This document shows positions 1-8,865 of a stretch of 64,000 bases of DNA, in pieces. Origin of the DNA: a virus; IMG/VR virus record IMGVR_UViG_3300002138_000190, positions 51,880-115,879 of that record; one strand, written 5' to 3'. The notes under the pieces are model-generated. The model was not told the DNA's origin and did no database searches. It saw only the letters and a program-made list of their open reading frames with translations. The number at the start of each line of letters is the position of its first letter. The stretch's first letter is position 1. Position numbers and translations under genes: made by a program.

Positions 1-133
1 CCATAATCTTCCCACTACAAGAAGTAATGTATGCAGTTCGTTGAATACTGGTATTAAGTTGTATATTTGTAGCTGAATTAAGATCGAGCTTGCCTTGAAC
101 ACTATTATTTAATTTAACTTTGAAAAGACTCAT
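1..133 (-). CDS. Small phage protein, 3' end outside window (partial)
   Basis: Minus-strand gene that begins at ATG 133 and runs off the left edge; 44 codons are visible. A strong Shine-Dalgarno (AAAGGAG) lies just upstream and an AATAAATA element about 40 nt upstream. The visible protein begins MSLFKVKL and contains NTSIQRTAYI. This resembles the 74-residue protein at 59069-59293 (MASFQVKL, then a QRT motif at similar distance), so the two may be paralogues. An upstream ATG 4 nt away is out of frame and stops after 7 codons. No function is recognised; a small abundant structural protein is a guess. Confidence 0.6.
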   Translation of the reverse strand, partial: MSLFKVKLNNSVQGKLDLNSATNIQLNTSIQRTAYITSCSGKIM

Positions 134-172
134 ACATTTCTCCTTTAATAATTTTATATTATCGTATAACTC

Positions 173-181
173 TATTTATTG
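173..181 (-). promoter_or_regulatory. T4-late-like promoter motif
   Basis: The minus strand reads CAATAAATA here, one base from the T4 late consensus TATAAATA. It sits 40 nt before the start at 133, leaving room for a leader with a Shine-Dalgarno. The copy before the gene at 59069 has the same ACAATAAATA form. Confidence 0.45.
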
Positions 182-184
182 TAA

Positions 185-778
185 TTAATTTAAAATTTCA
201 TGATTTGGAAACAGTTTTTTGTAAAGATTTATACTTGTTGATTTTTCATTAAATAAAAATGTTGGTATTCCATAAAAAGCTGCTGCAAATAACTCTGGTG
301 ATTCAATTCCTGTGATAGCACCTATTTCTTGTTTATTGTTAACTTTTTCAACAATTTCATAACCTTTTTTGCACATTTCATTTTTTATTTTTGTAATTTC
401 TAAATCTGTCAAAGACTTATTTATTGAATTTTTAACTAATAAACATTTTTTTGAAATTTGTTTTTTAATTTCAAAATAAAAATCAAATTTTTCAAAATTA
501 ATTAAATTTTCAATTGGATTTGATATAAAATTTTCTTTTAAATCAAAAACATAACCAAACATTTGATTTTCTTGCAAAAAGGTTTTAGAAATTACATTTT
601 TTTTACTTTTGAATTTGTCATAAATTTTTGTGTTATAACAATAATAAATATTTAAATTTTCGTATGTTTTTTCTAATAAATCTCTTAAATTAGATAATAT
701 TACAGGATAAATAAAATTATCACCTAAATATGAAATACAGTAGTTTTTATAAATGTTTTTGTAATTTGATAATATCAT
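185..778 (-). CDS. Unknown protein, glycosyltransferase-like C-terminus
   Basis: 197 residues. The N-terminal two thirds is Lys/Asn-rich with no recognised motif. The C-terminus (about residues 150-175, AITGIESPELFAAAFYGIP) looks like the nucleotide-sugar-binding segment of GT-B glycosyltransferases, where a Gly-Ile-[ED]-S-P-E-like stretch is followed by a small-residue helix. The protein is short for a complete GT-B enzyme, which usually exceeds 300 residues, so it may be a degenerate or single-domain relative. No Shine-Dalgarno is visible before ATG 778. It starts back to back with the plus-strand genes at 792. Confidence 0.45.
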   Translation of the reverse strand: MILSNYKNIYKNYCISYLGDNFIYPVILSNLRDLLEKTYENLNIYYCYNTKIYDKFKSKKNVISKTFLQENQMFGYVFDLKENFISNPIENLINFEKFDFYFEIKKQISKKCLLVKNSINKSLTDLEITKIKNEMCKKGYEIVEKVNNKQEIGAITGIESPELFAAAFYGIPTFLFNEKSTSINLYKKLFPNHEILN

Positions 779-791
779 GAGTTAAAATAAT

Positions 792-965
792 ATGGAAGAC
801 AATATTTTAAAAGACACAGCATCTAATTTTTTAGATGCTGCAAATGCATTAGAAGAATTTTTAAATAATTTTGAAATAGACAGCATTGATAAAGATCAAA
901 CTGTCCAAGAAATTTTTAAAAATATTAAAAAAAATAAAAATTTACTTTTTAAAGAATTGGAATAA
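792..965 (+). CDS. Small acidic helical protein, unknown
   Basis: 57 residues (MEDNILKDTASNF...). The sequence is rich in Asp/Glu/Lys/Leu and should be mostly helical, perhaps coiled coil. Its stop codon (963-965) directly abuts the ATG of the next gene at 966, which suggests translational coupling and supports it as a real gene. No known family is recognised. Confidence 0.6.
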   Translation: MEDNILKDTASNFLDAANALEEFLNNFEIDSIDKDQTVQEIFKNIKKNKNLLFKELE

Positions 966-1325
966 ATGCAAAATTTTTTATACATGCCTAGAAGAGATAG
1001 AAAAGGAATGATACTTGTAATGGTGTTTGATGGAGAAAAAGTTACAAGAACCAGCATTAAAAACTTTGCAATTATTGGATTAAATAGTGAAAAAACAAAA
1101 ACTTTAGAAGATTTTTATAAGCCTTATCGCATGAATTATGATTTTGTAATAGAATCTGCTGTTGATTTTGACACTTTAAAAAAAAGACTTTTAGAAAAGG
1201 GATTTAGAAATTTACCTATTACAAATAGGCCAGTTTTTTCAAATTGGCAAAAAGAAAATCCAAAAAACTTTTTACAATCTCAAAAAATAATGTTGCAAAA
1301 AAAGAATTTGTTTGATATAAAATAA
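966..1325 (+). CDS. Hypothetical protein
   Basis: 119 residues beginning MQNFLYMPRRDRKGM, soluble, with no membrane segment. It includes a VMVFDGEKVTRTSIKNFAIIGL stretch likely to be beta-strand and an FDTLKKRLLEKGF helix. It starts immediately after the preceding stop. It is probably co-transcribed with the 57-residue gene before it and the membrane protein after it. Function unknown. Confidence 0.6.
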   Translation: MQNFLYMPRRDRKGMILVMVFDGEKVTRTSIKNFAIIGLNSEKTKTLEDFYKPYRMNYDFVIESAVDFDTLKKRLLEKGFRNLPITNRPVFSNWQKENPKNFLQSQKIMLQKKNLFDIK

Positions 1326-1370
1326 TCTGGTGAAAGAATTACCCCTTTAATAGGATTGCAGGAGAAAAAT

Positions 1371-1970
1371 ATGCAAGAGACTATTTCAACGGTTAATGCT
1401 GGTTCTTGTTCTATTGGAAATCCAACCAATGTTTCAAAAGAACAAGGGCAGAAGAACTATCAAACATCAGTAAAAAACCAAGAAGATTATTATAAAAATT
1501 TAATAATATCTATATTGGCATTTTGCGTTATCGCATTAGCAGCATTTGCTATTTTCCAAAACAATAAAATTGAAGGATTAAGTTTGGTCAATTCAGTTAA
1601 TTCTGCTGGTGGAAAGCTAAACGATGATAACTTTAGAGAAGTTTATTATAATTTGCTAATGGACATTAGGAATAACAACAGGCAATCTGATGTTGAAAAC
1701 AGTAAAAATGCTGGCAGGGTGGATGGAATTTTGTCAGTTATTTCCAACCAAAAACCTGATTCTAATGATTTTACTAAAATTTGGCATGAAGGATATTATC
1801 GTGGCATGAATCAATTGGAAGATGCAAGAGTTGCAGAATATGTTCGAGGTTATCATGCAGCATGTGATGATCTTAATTGTCCTTCAACTGCAAAAGAAAA
1901 AGCTTATAATGGAATTAATAATAAAATTGGTGTTGATAACTCTGAGATACCAGTTGAAATTAAAAAGTAA
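1371..1970 (+). CDS. Membrane-anchored phage protein, unknown
   Basis: 199 residues from ATG 1371, chosen because a GCAGGAG Shine-Dalgarno lies 6-10 nt before it; an in-frame TTG at 1356 is less likely. One transmembrane helix is predicted at residues 44-62. The basic N-terminal 40 residues would be on one side and about 135 soluble residues on the other. The soluble part contains an NDDNFREVYYNLLMDIRN helix and a YVRGYHAACDDLNC segment with two Cys. It is followed by a strong hairpin terminator. Role unknown. Confidence 0.65.
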   Translation: MQETISTVNAGSCSIGNPTNVSKEQGQKNYQTSVKNQEDYYKNLIISILAFCVIALAAFAIFQNNKIEGLSLVNSVNSAGGKLNDDNFREVYYNLLMDIRNNNRQSDVENSKNAGRVDGILSVISNQKPDSNDFTKIWHEGYYRGMNQLEDARVAEYVRGYHAACDDLNCPSTAKEKAYNGINNKIGVDNSEIPVEIKK

Positions 1971-1986
1971 CCATTAATTTATTATT

Positions 1987-2018
1987 AAAAAAGCACTATT
2001 AAAATTTAGTGCTTTTTT
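1987..2018. terminator. Bidirectional rho-independent terminator
   Basis: An A-run, GCACTA, an AT loop, TAGTGC and a T-run form a hairpin with U-tracts on both strands. It sits between converging genes (ending at 1970 on plus and 2017 on minus), so it can serve both. Confidence 0.8.
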
Positions 2019-2304
2019 AATAACTTTTATGTTTTGTGTCATTTTCTTCAATTGAAAAAATTCCCTTTTTCGTCTTTATTGTTAGAATATTATTTACAGA
2101 TTCAATTATTGTTCCACCATTTTTTCTAAAACATTTTGCTATTTCAAATATGTTTCCCTCATGAACTTCTATTTTTTCAATTAAAATTGAAAATTTTATT
2201 TTTGAATATACTTTTTCTGAAATGTTTTTTTCATTTTCGTTTATGGAATTTTTTTTCAACCATTTGTCAAAACCATCATAAGATAAAAAATTATTGTTGT
2301 TCAT
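2017..2304 (-). CDS. Hypothetical protein
   Basis: 95 residues from ATG 2304 (MNNNNFLSYDGFDKWL). An alternative ATG 9 codons upstream has no visible Shine-Dalgarno, while AAAGAAG precedes 2304. The start overlaps the end of the gene at 2291 by 14 nt, so the two are probably coupled. The C-terminal half (residues about 45-90) alternates short strands and turns, ending ILTIKTKKGIFSIEEND, which suggests a small beta fold. It is the last gene of the long minus-strand operon and its stop lies in the shared terminator. Confidence 0.55.
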   Translation of the reverse strand: MNNNNFLSYDGFDKWLKKNSINENEKNISEKVYSKIKFSILIEKIEVHEGNIFEIAKCFRKNGGTIIESVNNILTIKTKKGIFSIEENDTKHKSY

Positions 2305-3205
2305 GAAAATCTTCTTTAAATTCCTCTTCATTTATATAGGTTGCATAATAAAAACTTTTATCAATTCCAAAATATTTTATTTTTGTTTCTGGTTTGTTTT
2401 TCATAAACCAAAATATATTTGCGTTGATAATTTCGTCTGCTAGAATTTGTTGAGGATATTGATACATGTTATTTTTTAAAATTGCACCATTTTTATTTTC
2501 TTTGTAGCCATCAGAACAAGACATTAAGTAAATATTCTTGGCATTGCCATAATAACAATTTATTAAAGCAGCACAAATAGGATTTCTATAATCATCTATG
2601 TGCTTTGAATAATCATTTTTTATTGGTGCTTGATAATTTTTATTGGGAGTAGAATGATAAACATATAATCCTGCTCCGTAATTGTAATTTTTAAAAAACT
2701 CTGGATGAGTTTTAGTACTTGCCAACAATCTTGGAAATATTCTTTTGTTTATGCTGCTTAAACAATCTTTGTAGGGATTATTTATTACAAAAAGACTTGG
2801 CAAATACTTGTTCTTATTCCAAAGTTTTAGTGAATTGTTTGTTAAAATAATATATGGATTGCGTATTTTTACAGAATTAATTAAATTTAATGTTTTTTCA
2901 AATTCAAAACCATCAGATACTATAAATACTGTTTTATCAAATAAATTTTCAGCTTCGTAAGTAGAATTCTTGTGATAACTATTGATAATTTCATTATTGA
3001 TAATCGTACTAATTTCATGCTCTAAATAAAAATTGTTTAAATCTAAAGCAGAAGCATGGTTTATACCAAAATCTCTTACCCAAATTTTTTTATTATCTGT
3101 TAAAGCATATTGATTTCCCGAATGATGATTGCGAATTGAAATTTTAAATTTTTCATTTCTTGTTTTTACATGGTATGATTGCAAAACACGGATAGTCTTC
3201 TCCAT
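2291..3205 (-). CDS. Unknown protein, possible DUF115/Maf-like fold
   Basis: 304 residues from ATG 3205, preceded by GGAG at good spacing; an upstream ATG at 3211 and TTG at 3217 are alternatives. Residues about 95-130 (KTVFIVSDGFEFEKTLNLI, then NPYIILTNNSLKLW) and about 220-245 (GNAKNIYLMSCSDGY) read like alternating strand/helix units ending in a DG motif. This is reminiscent of the DUF115 (MptE/Maf) group that acts on sugars or pterins; the assignment is tentative. It overlaps the upstream repeat protein by 53 nt. In this operon it could modify or help assemble the fibre proteins. Confidence 0.45.
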   Translation of the reverse strand: MEKTIRVLQSYHVKTRNEKFKISIRNHHSGNQYALTDNKKIWVRDFGINHASALDLNNFYLEHEISTIINNEIINSYHKNSTYEAENLFDKTVFIVSDGFEFEKTLNLINSVKIRNPYIILTNNSLKLWNKNKYLPSLFVINNPYKDCLSSINKRIFPRLLASTKTHPEFFKNYNYGAGLYVYHSTPNKNYQAPIKNDYSKHIDDYRNPICAALINCYYGNAKNIYLMSCSDGYKENKNGAILKNNMYQYPQQILADEIINANIFWFMKNKPETKIKYFGIDKSFYYATYINEEEFKEDFHEQQ

Positions 3206-5564
3206 TTTCATCTCCAAGGATTTTTTTATAGTCTAACTCAATTTTAACTTCAATTGGACTGCCTTTGTATACCATTTCAATTTCTGGATTTTCAGGCATT
3301 TTTAAGTTTATTTCTGATGGTATTGATCCTCTTATTTCAATAAAATCAGGAATTCCAGTAATACTGATTGATTGAGGAATATTTCCAATATCAAACTTAA
3401 TCATGCATGGCAATTCAATGTCACTCTCTAATCTAATAATACTTGGTATATTTTCTGATTTTAAAAATATAGTATTTGGCATGTTCCCAGCATCTATTTG
3501 GATAATACTAGGAAAATCACTTACAATTTTAATTTCAGTTGGAAGTTTGTCTTCAAGTTTTATTTTTATGTCTTTTATTTCGGGCATTTGTATCTGAATG
3601 TATTCAGGAATATCATGTAATACTTGAATGTCTCTAATTTCAGGTACTATTAAGTTAATTTCTTTTGGAATACCATTTGTATCGTAATCCATTTCCATTC
3701 TTAAATCAGTAAAATTTAATTTATCGGAATCTCCATGCAATGAATTTTTTGCATTATTGGCTGCATACAAAGCAGAAGATGGACATACAATGTTTACAGT
3801 ACATTTAACTACTGGGGGAGTACCCCAGTAAACACTAATCATTGGCGGGCTATTATAATTAAGATTAATTGTATTAGGAATACTACTGCCACCAGCTATT
3901 ATGATTGTATCTGGTATTTTAGAATCTGTAAAACTAATTATAGATGGAATTGTTTGCCCAATTAAAATAATTTCACTTGGGAAACAACCACCAACAACAG
4001 ATATGACAGATGGAATAGTGCCTTCAATTTTTATTGTAGATGGAACATTAACAGGGCCAAATGAAATTGGGCCGAAAGATGGAGCAGGGCCAAATAGAAT
4101 TGGGCCTAAAGCTGGAGTAGGGCCAAAAACAACTGGGCCTAAAGATGGAGCAGGGCCAAAAACAATTGGGCCTAAAGATGGAGTAGGGCCAAAGTTAATT
4201 GGGCCTAAAGATGGAGCAGGGCCAAAGTTAATTGGGCCTAAAGCTGGAGCAGGGCCAAAGTTAATTGGGCCTAAAGCTGGAGCAGGGCCAAATGTAATAA
4301 TTGAAGGCAATGTAACACCAACAAGTGTAATAATTGAAGGTATTGTCGGTGTAAGGCTAATAATGCATGGTATTATAGGTGTAAGGCTAATAATGCATGG
4401 TATTATAGGTGTAAGGCTAATAATGCATGGTATTATAGGTGTAAGGCTAATAATACTTGGTATTATCGGAAAATTAGCAAAAGATATAATACTTGGTATT
4501 ATTGGTATATTTGTGAAAGATATAATACTTGGTATATTTATTGGGGAAAAACTAATAAATGAAGGTATGTTTACTGGACCAAAAGAAATTATACTAGGTA
4601 TGGGTGGTACTATGCTAATTATGGATGGAACATTTATATAAATACTTGGAATAGATGGAAAACTAGGAACATTTATGCAAGGAAAAACAATTGGAGGTAT
4701 GTTTATGCTTCCAACTGGAATATTAGGGTTTGGTATAGAAAAATTAGGTATGGCAGGACAAGATGGGATAGTTAAATTTAAGGTTTGTTGTTGTTGTGCT
4801 ATTCTAGGTTCTGATGGATTTGCCCTTTGCAAAGCAGTTTGTACAGTTGTACATTTAGGGGATAATACTGTTACAACAGGATCAATACTAGAAGACAAAG
4901 CATATATTTTTCTTCCTGACAAAGTACTCGTTGTACTATCCCCATCGCCAAAATCAATAGTAAATGATGTATAAACACCATTTATTTGCAAATTGTAACT
5001 TGCTAAAATACCAGTATTTAAATTAGTTTCCAAAATTGTAAATGTGAAATTGATTTCAGGACATCCATAATCATCTAAAATTGGAGGTGTTAAAAATAAG
5101 TTTCTAATTTTCCAATCTAAGGTTGTTTGATCTATGTCAAAGTCAATTCCTATAAATTTTTCTAAATTAACAATTGCTTTTACTAATTGATTGTGATGTT
5201 CAGCTACAACAAATCCTCTGATTGAAGTTCCAGCTTTATTAAAACGACTTGGTTCTCCACCTAAGTTTCTTATGCAATTTTTTAATGCAATTATTTTACC
5301 AGTTACATATTCTTTTTCTACATTGTTGTAATATAATAATTCACCGTTAATTGTAGCAAAACCATTAATTGGCCAAGGATCTTCTGTTAGATATTTATTT
5401 GTATACGGCAAAATGTAAATTATTTCAGACCATGCAAAGTTATCTGATGCCAAAAATGATTCTGTGGTATTTTTTACTTTAAATAGAGTATAGTCTGTGT
5501 CAATTCCGTAAGGATACACAGGTTGTGGTATAAAATTTTGATTTTGATTGCTTAATTCACCCAA
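3153..5564 (-). CDS. Virion structural protein with PKD-like domain and IPSII/GPAP repeats
   Basis: 803 residues from TTG 5564; an AAGGTGA Shine-Dalgarno sits 6 nt upstream and no in-frame ATG precedes it. The N-terminal module (residues about 1-160) ends VAEHHNQLVKAIVNLEKFIG and is shared with the next two proteins. A PKD-like segment with FTIDFGDGDS lies near residue 200. From about residue 265 the chain is built from 10-11 residue units: first IPSIISF-type, then CIISLTPIIP and FGPAPALGPIN units, then irregular IPxxIxI units to about residue 785. This should form an extended solenoid or fibre. It is the last of three tandem relatives and probably a tail-fibre or baseplate-attached protein. 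Confidence 0.75.
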   Translation of the reverse strand: MGELSNQNQNFIPQPVYPYGIDTDYTLFKVKNTTESFLASDNFAWSEIIYILPYTNKYLTEDPWPINGFATINGELLYYNNVEKEYVTGKIIALKNCIRNLGGEPSRFNKAGTSIRGFVVAEHHNQLVKAIVNLEKFIGIDFDIDQTTLDWKIRNLFLTPPILDDYGCPEINFTFTILETNLNTGILASYNLQINGVYTSFTIDFGDGDSTTSTLSGRKIYALSSSIDPVVTVLSPKCTTVQTALQRANPSEPRIAQQQQTLNLTIPSCPAIPNFSIPNPNIPVGSINIPPIVFPCINVPSFPSIPSIYINVPSIISIVPPIPSIISFGPVNIPSFISFSPINIPSIISFTNIPIIPSIISFANFPIIPSIISLTPIIPCIISLTPIIPCIISLTPIIPCIISLTPTIPSIITLVGVTLPSIITFGPAPALGPINFGPAPALGPINFGPAPSLGPINFGPTPSLGPIVFGPAPSLGPVVFGPTPALGPILFGPAPSFGPISFGPVNVPSTIKIEGTIPSVISVVGGCFPSEIILIGQTIPSIISFTDSKIPDTIIIAGGSSIPNTINLNYNSPPMISVYWGTPPVVKCTVNIVCPSSALYAANNAKNSLHGDSDKLNFTDLRMEMDYDTNGIPKEINLIVPEIRDIQVLHDIPEYIQIQMPEIKDIKIKLEDKLPTEIKIVSDFPSIIQIDAGNMPNTIFLKSENIPSIIRLESDIELPCMIKFDIGNIPQSISITGIPDFIEIRGSIPSEINLKMPENPEIEMVYKGSPIEVKIELDYKKILGDENGEDYPCFAIIPCKNKK
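4052..4299. repeat. 33-bp in-frame tandem repeats encoding FGPAPALGPIN-type units
   Basis: About seven to eight consecutive 33-bp units (for example 4201-4233 and 4234-4266) differ by a few bases. On the minus strand they encode 11-residue units with the pattern FGPxPxxGPIx. Their in-frame conservation inside one gene points to protein-level selection plus slippage or recombination. Confidence 0.85.
4351..4440. repeat. 30-bp perfect tandem repeat, three copies
   Basis: Three identical 30-bp copies (4351-4380, 4381-4410, 4411-4440), followed by a diverged fourth copy at 4441-4470. They encode repeated CIISLTPIIP units. Perfect identity indicates recent duplication and a likely length-variable locus. 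Confidence 0.9.
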
Positions 5565-5585
5565 ATTTTCACCTTTTCCATAATG

Positions 5586-5593
5586 TATTTATA
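5586..5593 (-). promoter_or_regulatory. T4-late promoter motif TATAAATA
   Basis: Exact TATAAATA on the minus strand, 21 nt before the TTG start at 5564. An AAGGTGA Shine-Dalgarno lies between them, so a normal short leader would result. Confidence 0.55.
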
Positions 5594-5602
5594 ATAGTTG
5601 TA

Positions 5603-7834
5603 TTAATAATTACCCATATACCATTGTTTTAATCTTGTTCTATTTGGCAAAGAAGAAAAAGTTAAATCTATGTTGTTGAATTTAATAAATGTTTTAGGAC
5701 TATAATCATAAGATATATATGCTAAATGATCATTATCAGATGTTGCTAATAAAGTATTATTTTCATTATTAAAGCCAATTACATTTTTATCTTGTAGTGA
5801 AACAAATGAAACAGAGTTGTTGCCTGTGCCAGCAGTATACCAAACACTTCCAATATCATCAAAAACTGATATAGCTCCAGAATTATTAAAGAAAAATAGC
5901 CCATTGCTCATATTTACTAAATCACCTTCAAGCTTAACTGAGCCAGCAATATCTGTTAATTTTCTTAATCCACTAATTGCATTTCCAACTGTTGCTATAG
6001 TTCCATAAAAGCTAAAAATTCTTAAATTCGTTCCGCTAATGATATTTCTCAATATATATCCTGCATTATTTTTCCATGTTGTTCTGTAAATAGAAAAATC
6101 ACCAGTTAAATTTTCACCTGTTGAAGGGTTAAAACTACTTGGATTTACTGTTAAGTCTAATGCTGTTCCTTGAAAATTTGAACTATTAAATGTTGTATTT
6201 GAAACAGATTGAGTTGTTAAATTAAAAACTTGTAAATTTAAATTAGTTGGAGATGAAAAAGGAACAGTTGCTGTATTGGGCAAGCCAAACATAAAATAAG
6301 CAAACGAACCAGTATTTAGAAAAGTCCAGTTGTATGGTCTTAAAAAACTAGTTTGAGTACTATATGTTTTTTCAAACCCATTAAATATATTAACATTTAT
6401 TTCTTCAACTGTTCGAGGTTCTATATTTGTTCTTCCACTAGCCCAAAACAAATAAGAATTTCCTGAAAATCCACTAGTTTGATAGGTAGCTGGACAAAAT
6501 CCTACATTTCTTGCAAATTCATATTTTTGAATATCTTCATTTGCTGTTCCATTCAAAAAAGAATTGTCTGTTCCTAAGTTTAATATTGGTGTTTGTGGTG
6601 TTTTAAATGTTTCTGAGATTAGACCAAATTCAGTTACTTGTACTTGGGATGTAGATTGATCACCATATAATAACAATGTGTAAAGCCACATCCAAATATT
6701 TTTGTTTTCTATAATATCAATTGCATCGTTAACAGTTGTAATCCTAAAAGAATTTGATAATGTGTCACATCGTAGTATGACATCAAAAATGCCACCTGTA
6801 TCATACAAAGCAGTAGTGACAATATCGTTTCCATGTGTTAAATCATCAGAAAAATTCCAGTTATAAAATTCAATAGGATCAATTGGATTTCCATATTGAT
6901 CTACTTCTTCTCCAGCATAGGTTCTGCCAGTAGAAGGATTTATTCCAGATGGAATGCGAAAATAAATTAAACTGTTTGTAGGTGCTCTAACAGTTAATCC
7001 TGTAGTGGATTGATATGGTTGTTCGTCAATATATATTTTTGCAATATCTGGTGCTGGAAATCTTGCATCAATTAAATCTTCAAAAATTAAAGAATCGCTG
7101 CCAAATTTATTTTTTATTGTGTATTTTACAGTATAAACACCACTTATTTCATAAGTTTTTGTAATTATTTGATTTGAACTTAATGTTTCGTCTGAATCAT
7201 TTTTGTAATTGAATGTTTTTATATCTCCATCACCAAAATCCCAAGTAGTTTTTATAGCATTATCAGCATTGTCAGTTGCTGTCCTAAAGCTTAAATCTGT
7301 AAAATCAACAGTAAAAGGTACAATTCCTATTTTTTTATTTGCTGATATCCAAGCTTTTGGCTTCAACGCAACACTTCTCAAATAATTTATTCTTTCTTCT
7401 AAAGATCCTACTTTTGGAATTAATCCAACATCTCCATAAATGCCAGAAAATTTTTCAATATTTACAATTGAGTCTTTAATAGCGTTGTGATGTTGTGCTA
7501 CAACATTCATTATTAGGGTTGTTATTTTTGCTTTTTTAGAAACATTTGGAAAGCCTTCTAATATTTCAATATTGTTGAAAGTGCTAGTAGCATTATCTTT
7601 TGAATTGTAGAAAAAACTAATAGCTCTTTCATCAATTTCTGCACATTGATCTGTTAGTGTTATGATACCACTTGGTGGAAACATGGCCATTTCTGTTGCA
7701 GAAGCATTTGAAACTATTGTTTTGTCACCAACATTGTAATCTTTAGCTAAGCTTGTTACTAATGAGTCTTTAACAACATAAGTATTAGTATCTGTGTCAA
7801 TTATATCTGGATATGTAATTTTTGGTAATGTCAT
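5603..7834 (-). CDS. Virion structural protein with two PKD-like domains
   Basis: 743 residues. The N-terminal module (about residues 1-130) ends VVAQHHNAIKDSIVNIEKFSG and is shared with both neighbours. A PKD-like domain follows at about 160-260, with KTTWDFGDGDIKTF and a YEISGVYTVKYTIKNKFG strand. A second related segment near 310-370 contains FYNWNFSDDL and YDTGGIFDVILR. The C-terminal 350 residues are Asn/Ser/Thr-rich beta sequence, probably a propeller or fibre domain. It starts right after the TGA of the upstream relative. PKD domains are common in phage tail and surface-adhesion proteins, so a role in baseplate fibres or carbohydrate contact is inferred. Confidence 0.7.
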   Translation of the reverse strand: MTLPKITYPDIIDTDTNTYVVKDSLVTSLAKDYNVGDKTIVSNASATEMAMFPPSGIITLTDQCAEIDERAISFFYNSKDNATSTFNNIEILEGFPNVSKKAKITTLIMNVVAQHHNAIKDSIVNIEKFSGIYGDVGLIPKVGSLEERINYLRSVALKPKAWISANKKIGIVPFTVDFTDLSFRTATDNADNAIKTTWDFGDGDIKTFNYKNDSDETLSSNQIITKTYEISGVYTVKYTIKNKFGSDSLIFEDLIDARFPAPDIAKIYIDEQPYQSTTGLTVRAPTNSLIYFRIPSGINPSTGRTYAGEEVDQYGNPIDPIEFYNWNFSDDLTHGNDIVTTALYDTGGIFDVILRCDTLSNSFRITTVNDAIDIIENKNIWMWLYTLLLYGDQSTSQVQVTEFGLISETFKTPQTPILNLGTDNSFLNGTANEDIQKYEFARNVGFCPATYQTSGFSGNSYLFWASGRTNIEPRTVEEINVNIFNGFEKTYSTQTSFLRPYNWTFLNTGSFAYFMFGLPNTATVPFSSPTNLNLQVFNLTTQSVSNTTFNSSNFQGTALDLTVNPSSFNPSTGENLTGDFSIYRTTWKNNAGYILRNIISGTNLRIFSFYGTIATVGNAISGLRKLTDIAGSVKLEGDLVNMSNGLFFFNNSGAISVFDDIGSVWYTAGTGNNSVSFVSLQDKNVIGFNNENNTLLATSDNDHLAYISYDYSPKTFIKFNNIDLTFSSLPNRTRLKQWYMGNY

Positions 7835-7835
7835 T

Positions 7836-8861
7836 TCAACTCACAATTAATTCTTGTTGGAGATAAACACTTTTTACATTTTGTGATTCAAGAGTATCCA
7901 AAAGATAAGGTTGGTATTTGCCAGGTTCTTGATATTGATAAGTTACAACATGGATATTTGGATCTATATAATTTTCAGTTGTGCCATCACCAAACGAAAA
8001 AAATCTGTTTGTTATATTTAAATTTGTTTGATCAACAAAAATAAAGGTAGTTGGAGCAATATTTAATTTTTGGGCAGTTGATTTTGAAATACCGCCAACT
8101 CTAGGTAAAACATAAAAGAAAGGAGCTTTTTGTTCAACATTTGAATTTATATAATTTGCTTTTGTGATAATTCCTTGTCCACCTAAGCTATTAATAACAT
8201 TTAATTGAACAGTAAATAAGCCTTCTTCTGTATAAGTATGAATTGGGTTTTCTTCTGAAGAAGTAGAAGTATCGCCAAAATCCCAAAAATATTTATTACC
8301 TTTGCCAAGTGTGTAATTTTTAAAATTAACTTTAAATGGAGGGGAGCCAGATATAGGATATGCTCTAAATATTGGTTTTGGGTTTAAAATAGTTGTTTCT
8401 AATGAATTCAAAATGCCATTTAAAGATTGTTCTAATGGTTCTGATTTTTTACCTAATTTATTTTCAATGTTCAACACAGCATCTTTGATGGAATTATGAT
8501 GTTCTGCAAAAACCCCTGAATAAACTGGTGTGTCTTTTGGCCATTGTAAAATTCTACTGTTTTGAAATCCTCTAACAAGATCCATAAATGTATTGTCTGT
8601 TTTTTTAAAATAATAAACAAACTCACTTATTCCATCTTTTGATTTTAAAGATCCTATTTTTAAAATTCCTTGAGATGGAAAATTAGTGGCATCTTCAATT
8701 GTGATTTTTTTAGAACCCATGCCTATACCAATTTTCAATTTTCCTTCAGCTAAATTTCTCGCTTCAAATAATGTTTGATACGAATCAATATTTGAAGGGA
8801 AGTCAGACAAATATCCTGTTTGGTAATATGGATCATATGATGATATTTTTTGTAACGACAT
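7836..8861 (-). CDS. Virion structural protein with PKD domain (shortest of three)
   Basis: 341 residues. The N-terminal module (about 1-145) ends VFAEHHNSIKDAVLNIENKLG. One clear PKD domain lies at about 165-240, with KYFWDFGDTSTSSEENPIH and FTVQLNVINSLGG. A second PKD-like half follows at about 270-330 (FSFGDGTTENY). It looks like the minimal version from which the two longer downstream proteins extend. It has no Shine-Dalgarno; a TATAAATA sits 4 nt before the ATG. Gene order and shared module indicate a virion protein at the distal baseplate or fibre. Confidence 0.7.
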   Translation of the reverse strand: MSLQKISSYDPYYQTGYLSDFPSNIDSYQTLFEARNLAEGKLKIGIGMGSKKITIEDATNFPSQGILKIGSLKSKDGISEFVYYFKKTDNTFMDLVRGFQNSRILQWPKDTPVYSGVFAEHHNSIKDAVLNIENKLGKKSEPLEQSLNGILNSLETTILNPKPIFRAYPISGSPPFKVNFKNYTLGKGNKYFWDFGDTSTSSEENPIHTYTEEGLFTVQLNVINSLGGQGIITKANYINSNVEQKAPFFYVLPRVGGISKSTAQKLNIAPTTFIFVDQTNLNITNRFFSFGDGTTENYIDPNIHVVTYQYQEPGKYQPYLLDTLESQNVKSVYLQQELIVS

Positions 8862-8865
8862 AATA

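Noticed and set aside
4052-4470. Regular 30- and 33-bp repeats that could suggest a CRISPR array
   Set aside because: There are no unique spacers between copies; the repeats are contiguous and in frame inside a protein-coding gene.
3901-4641. Plus-strand open frame of 246 codons over the repeat region
   Set aside because: It is the antisense shadow of the GPAP/TPIIP repeats, kept open by repeat composition. It has no ribosome site and is unlike phage proteins.
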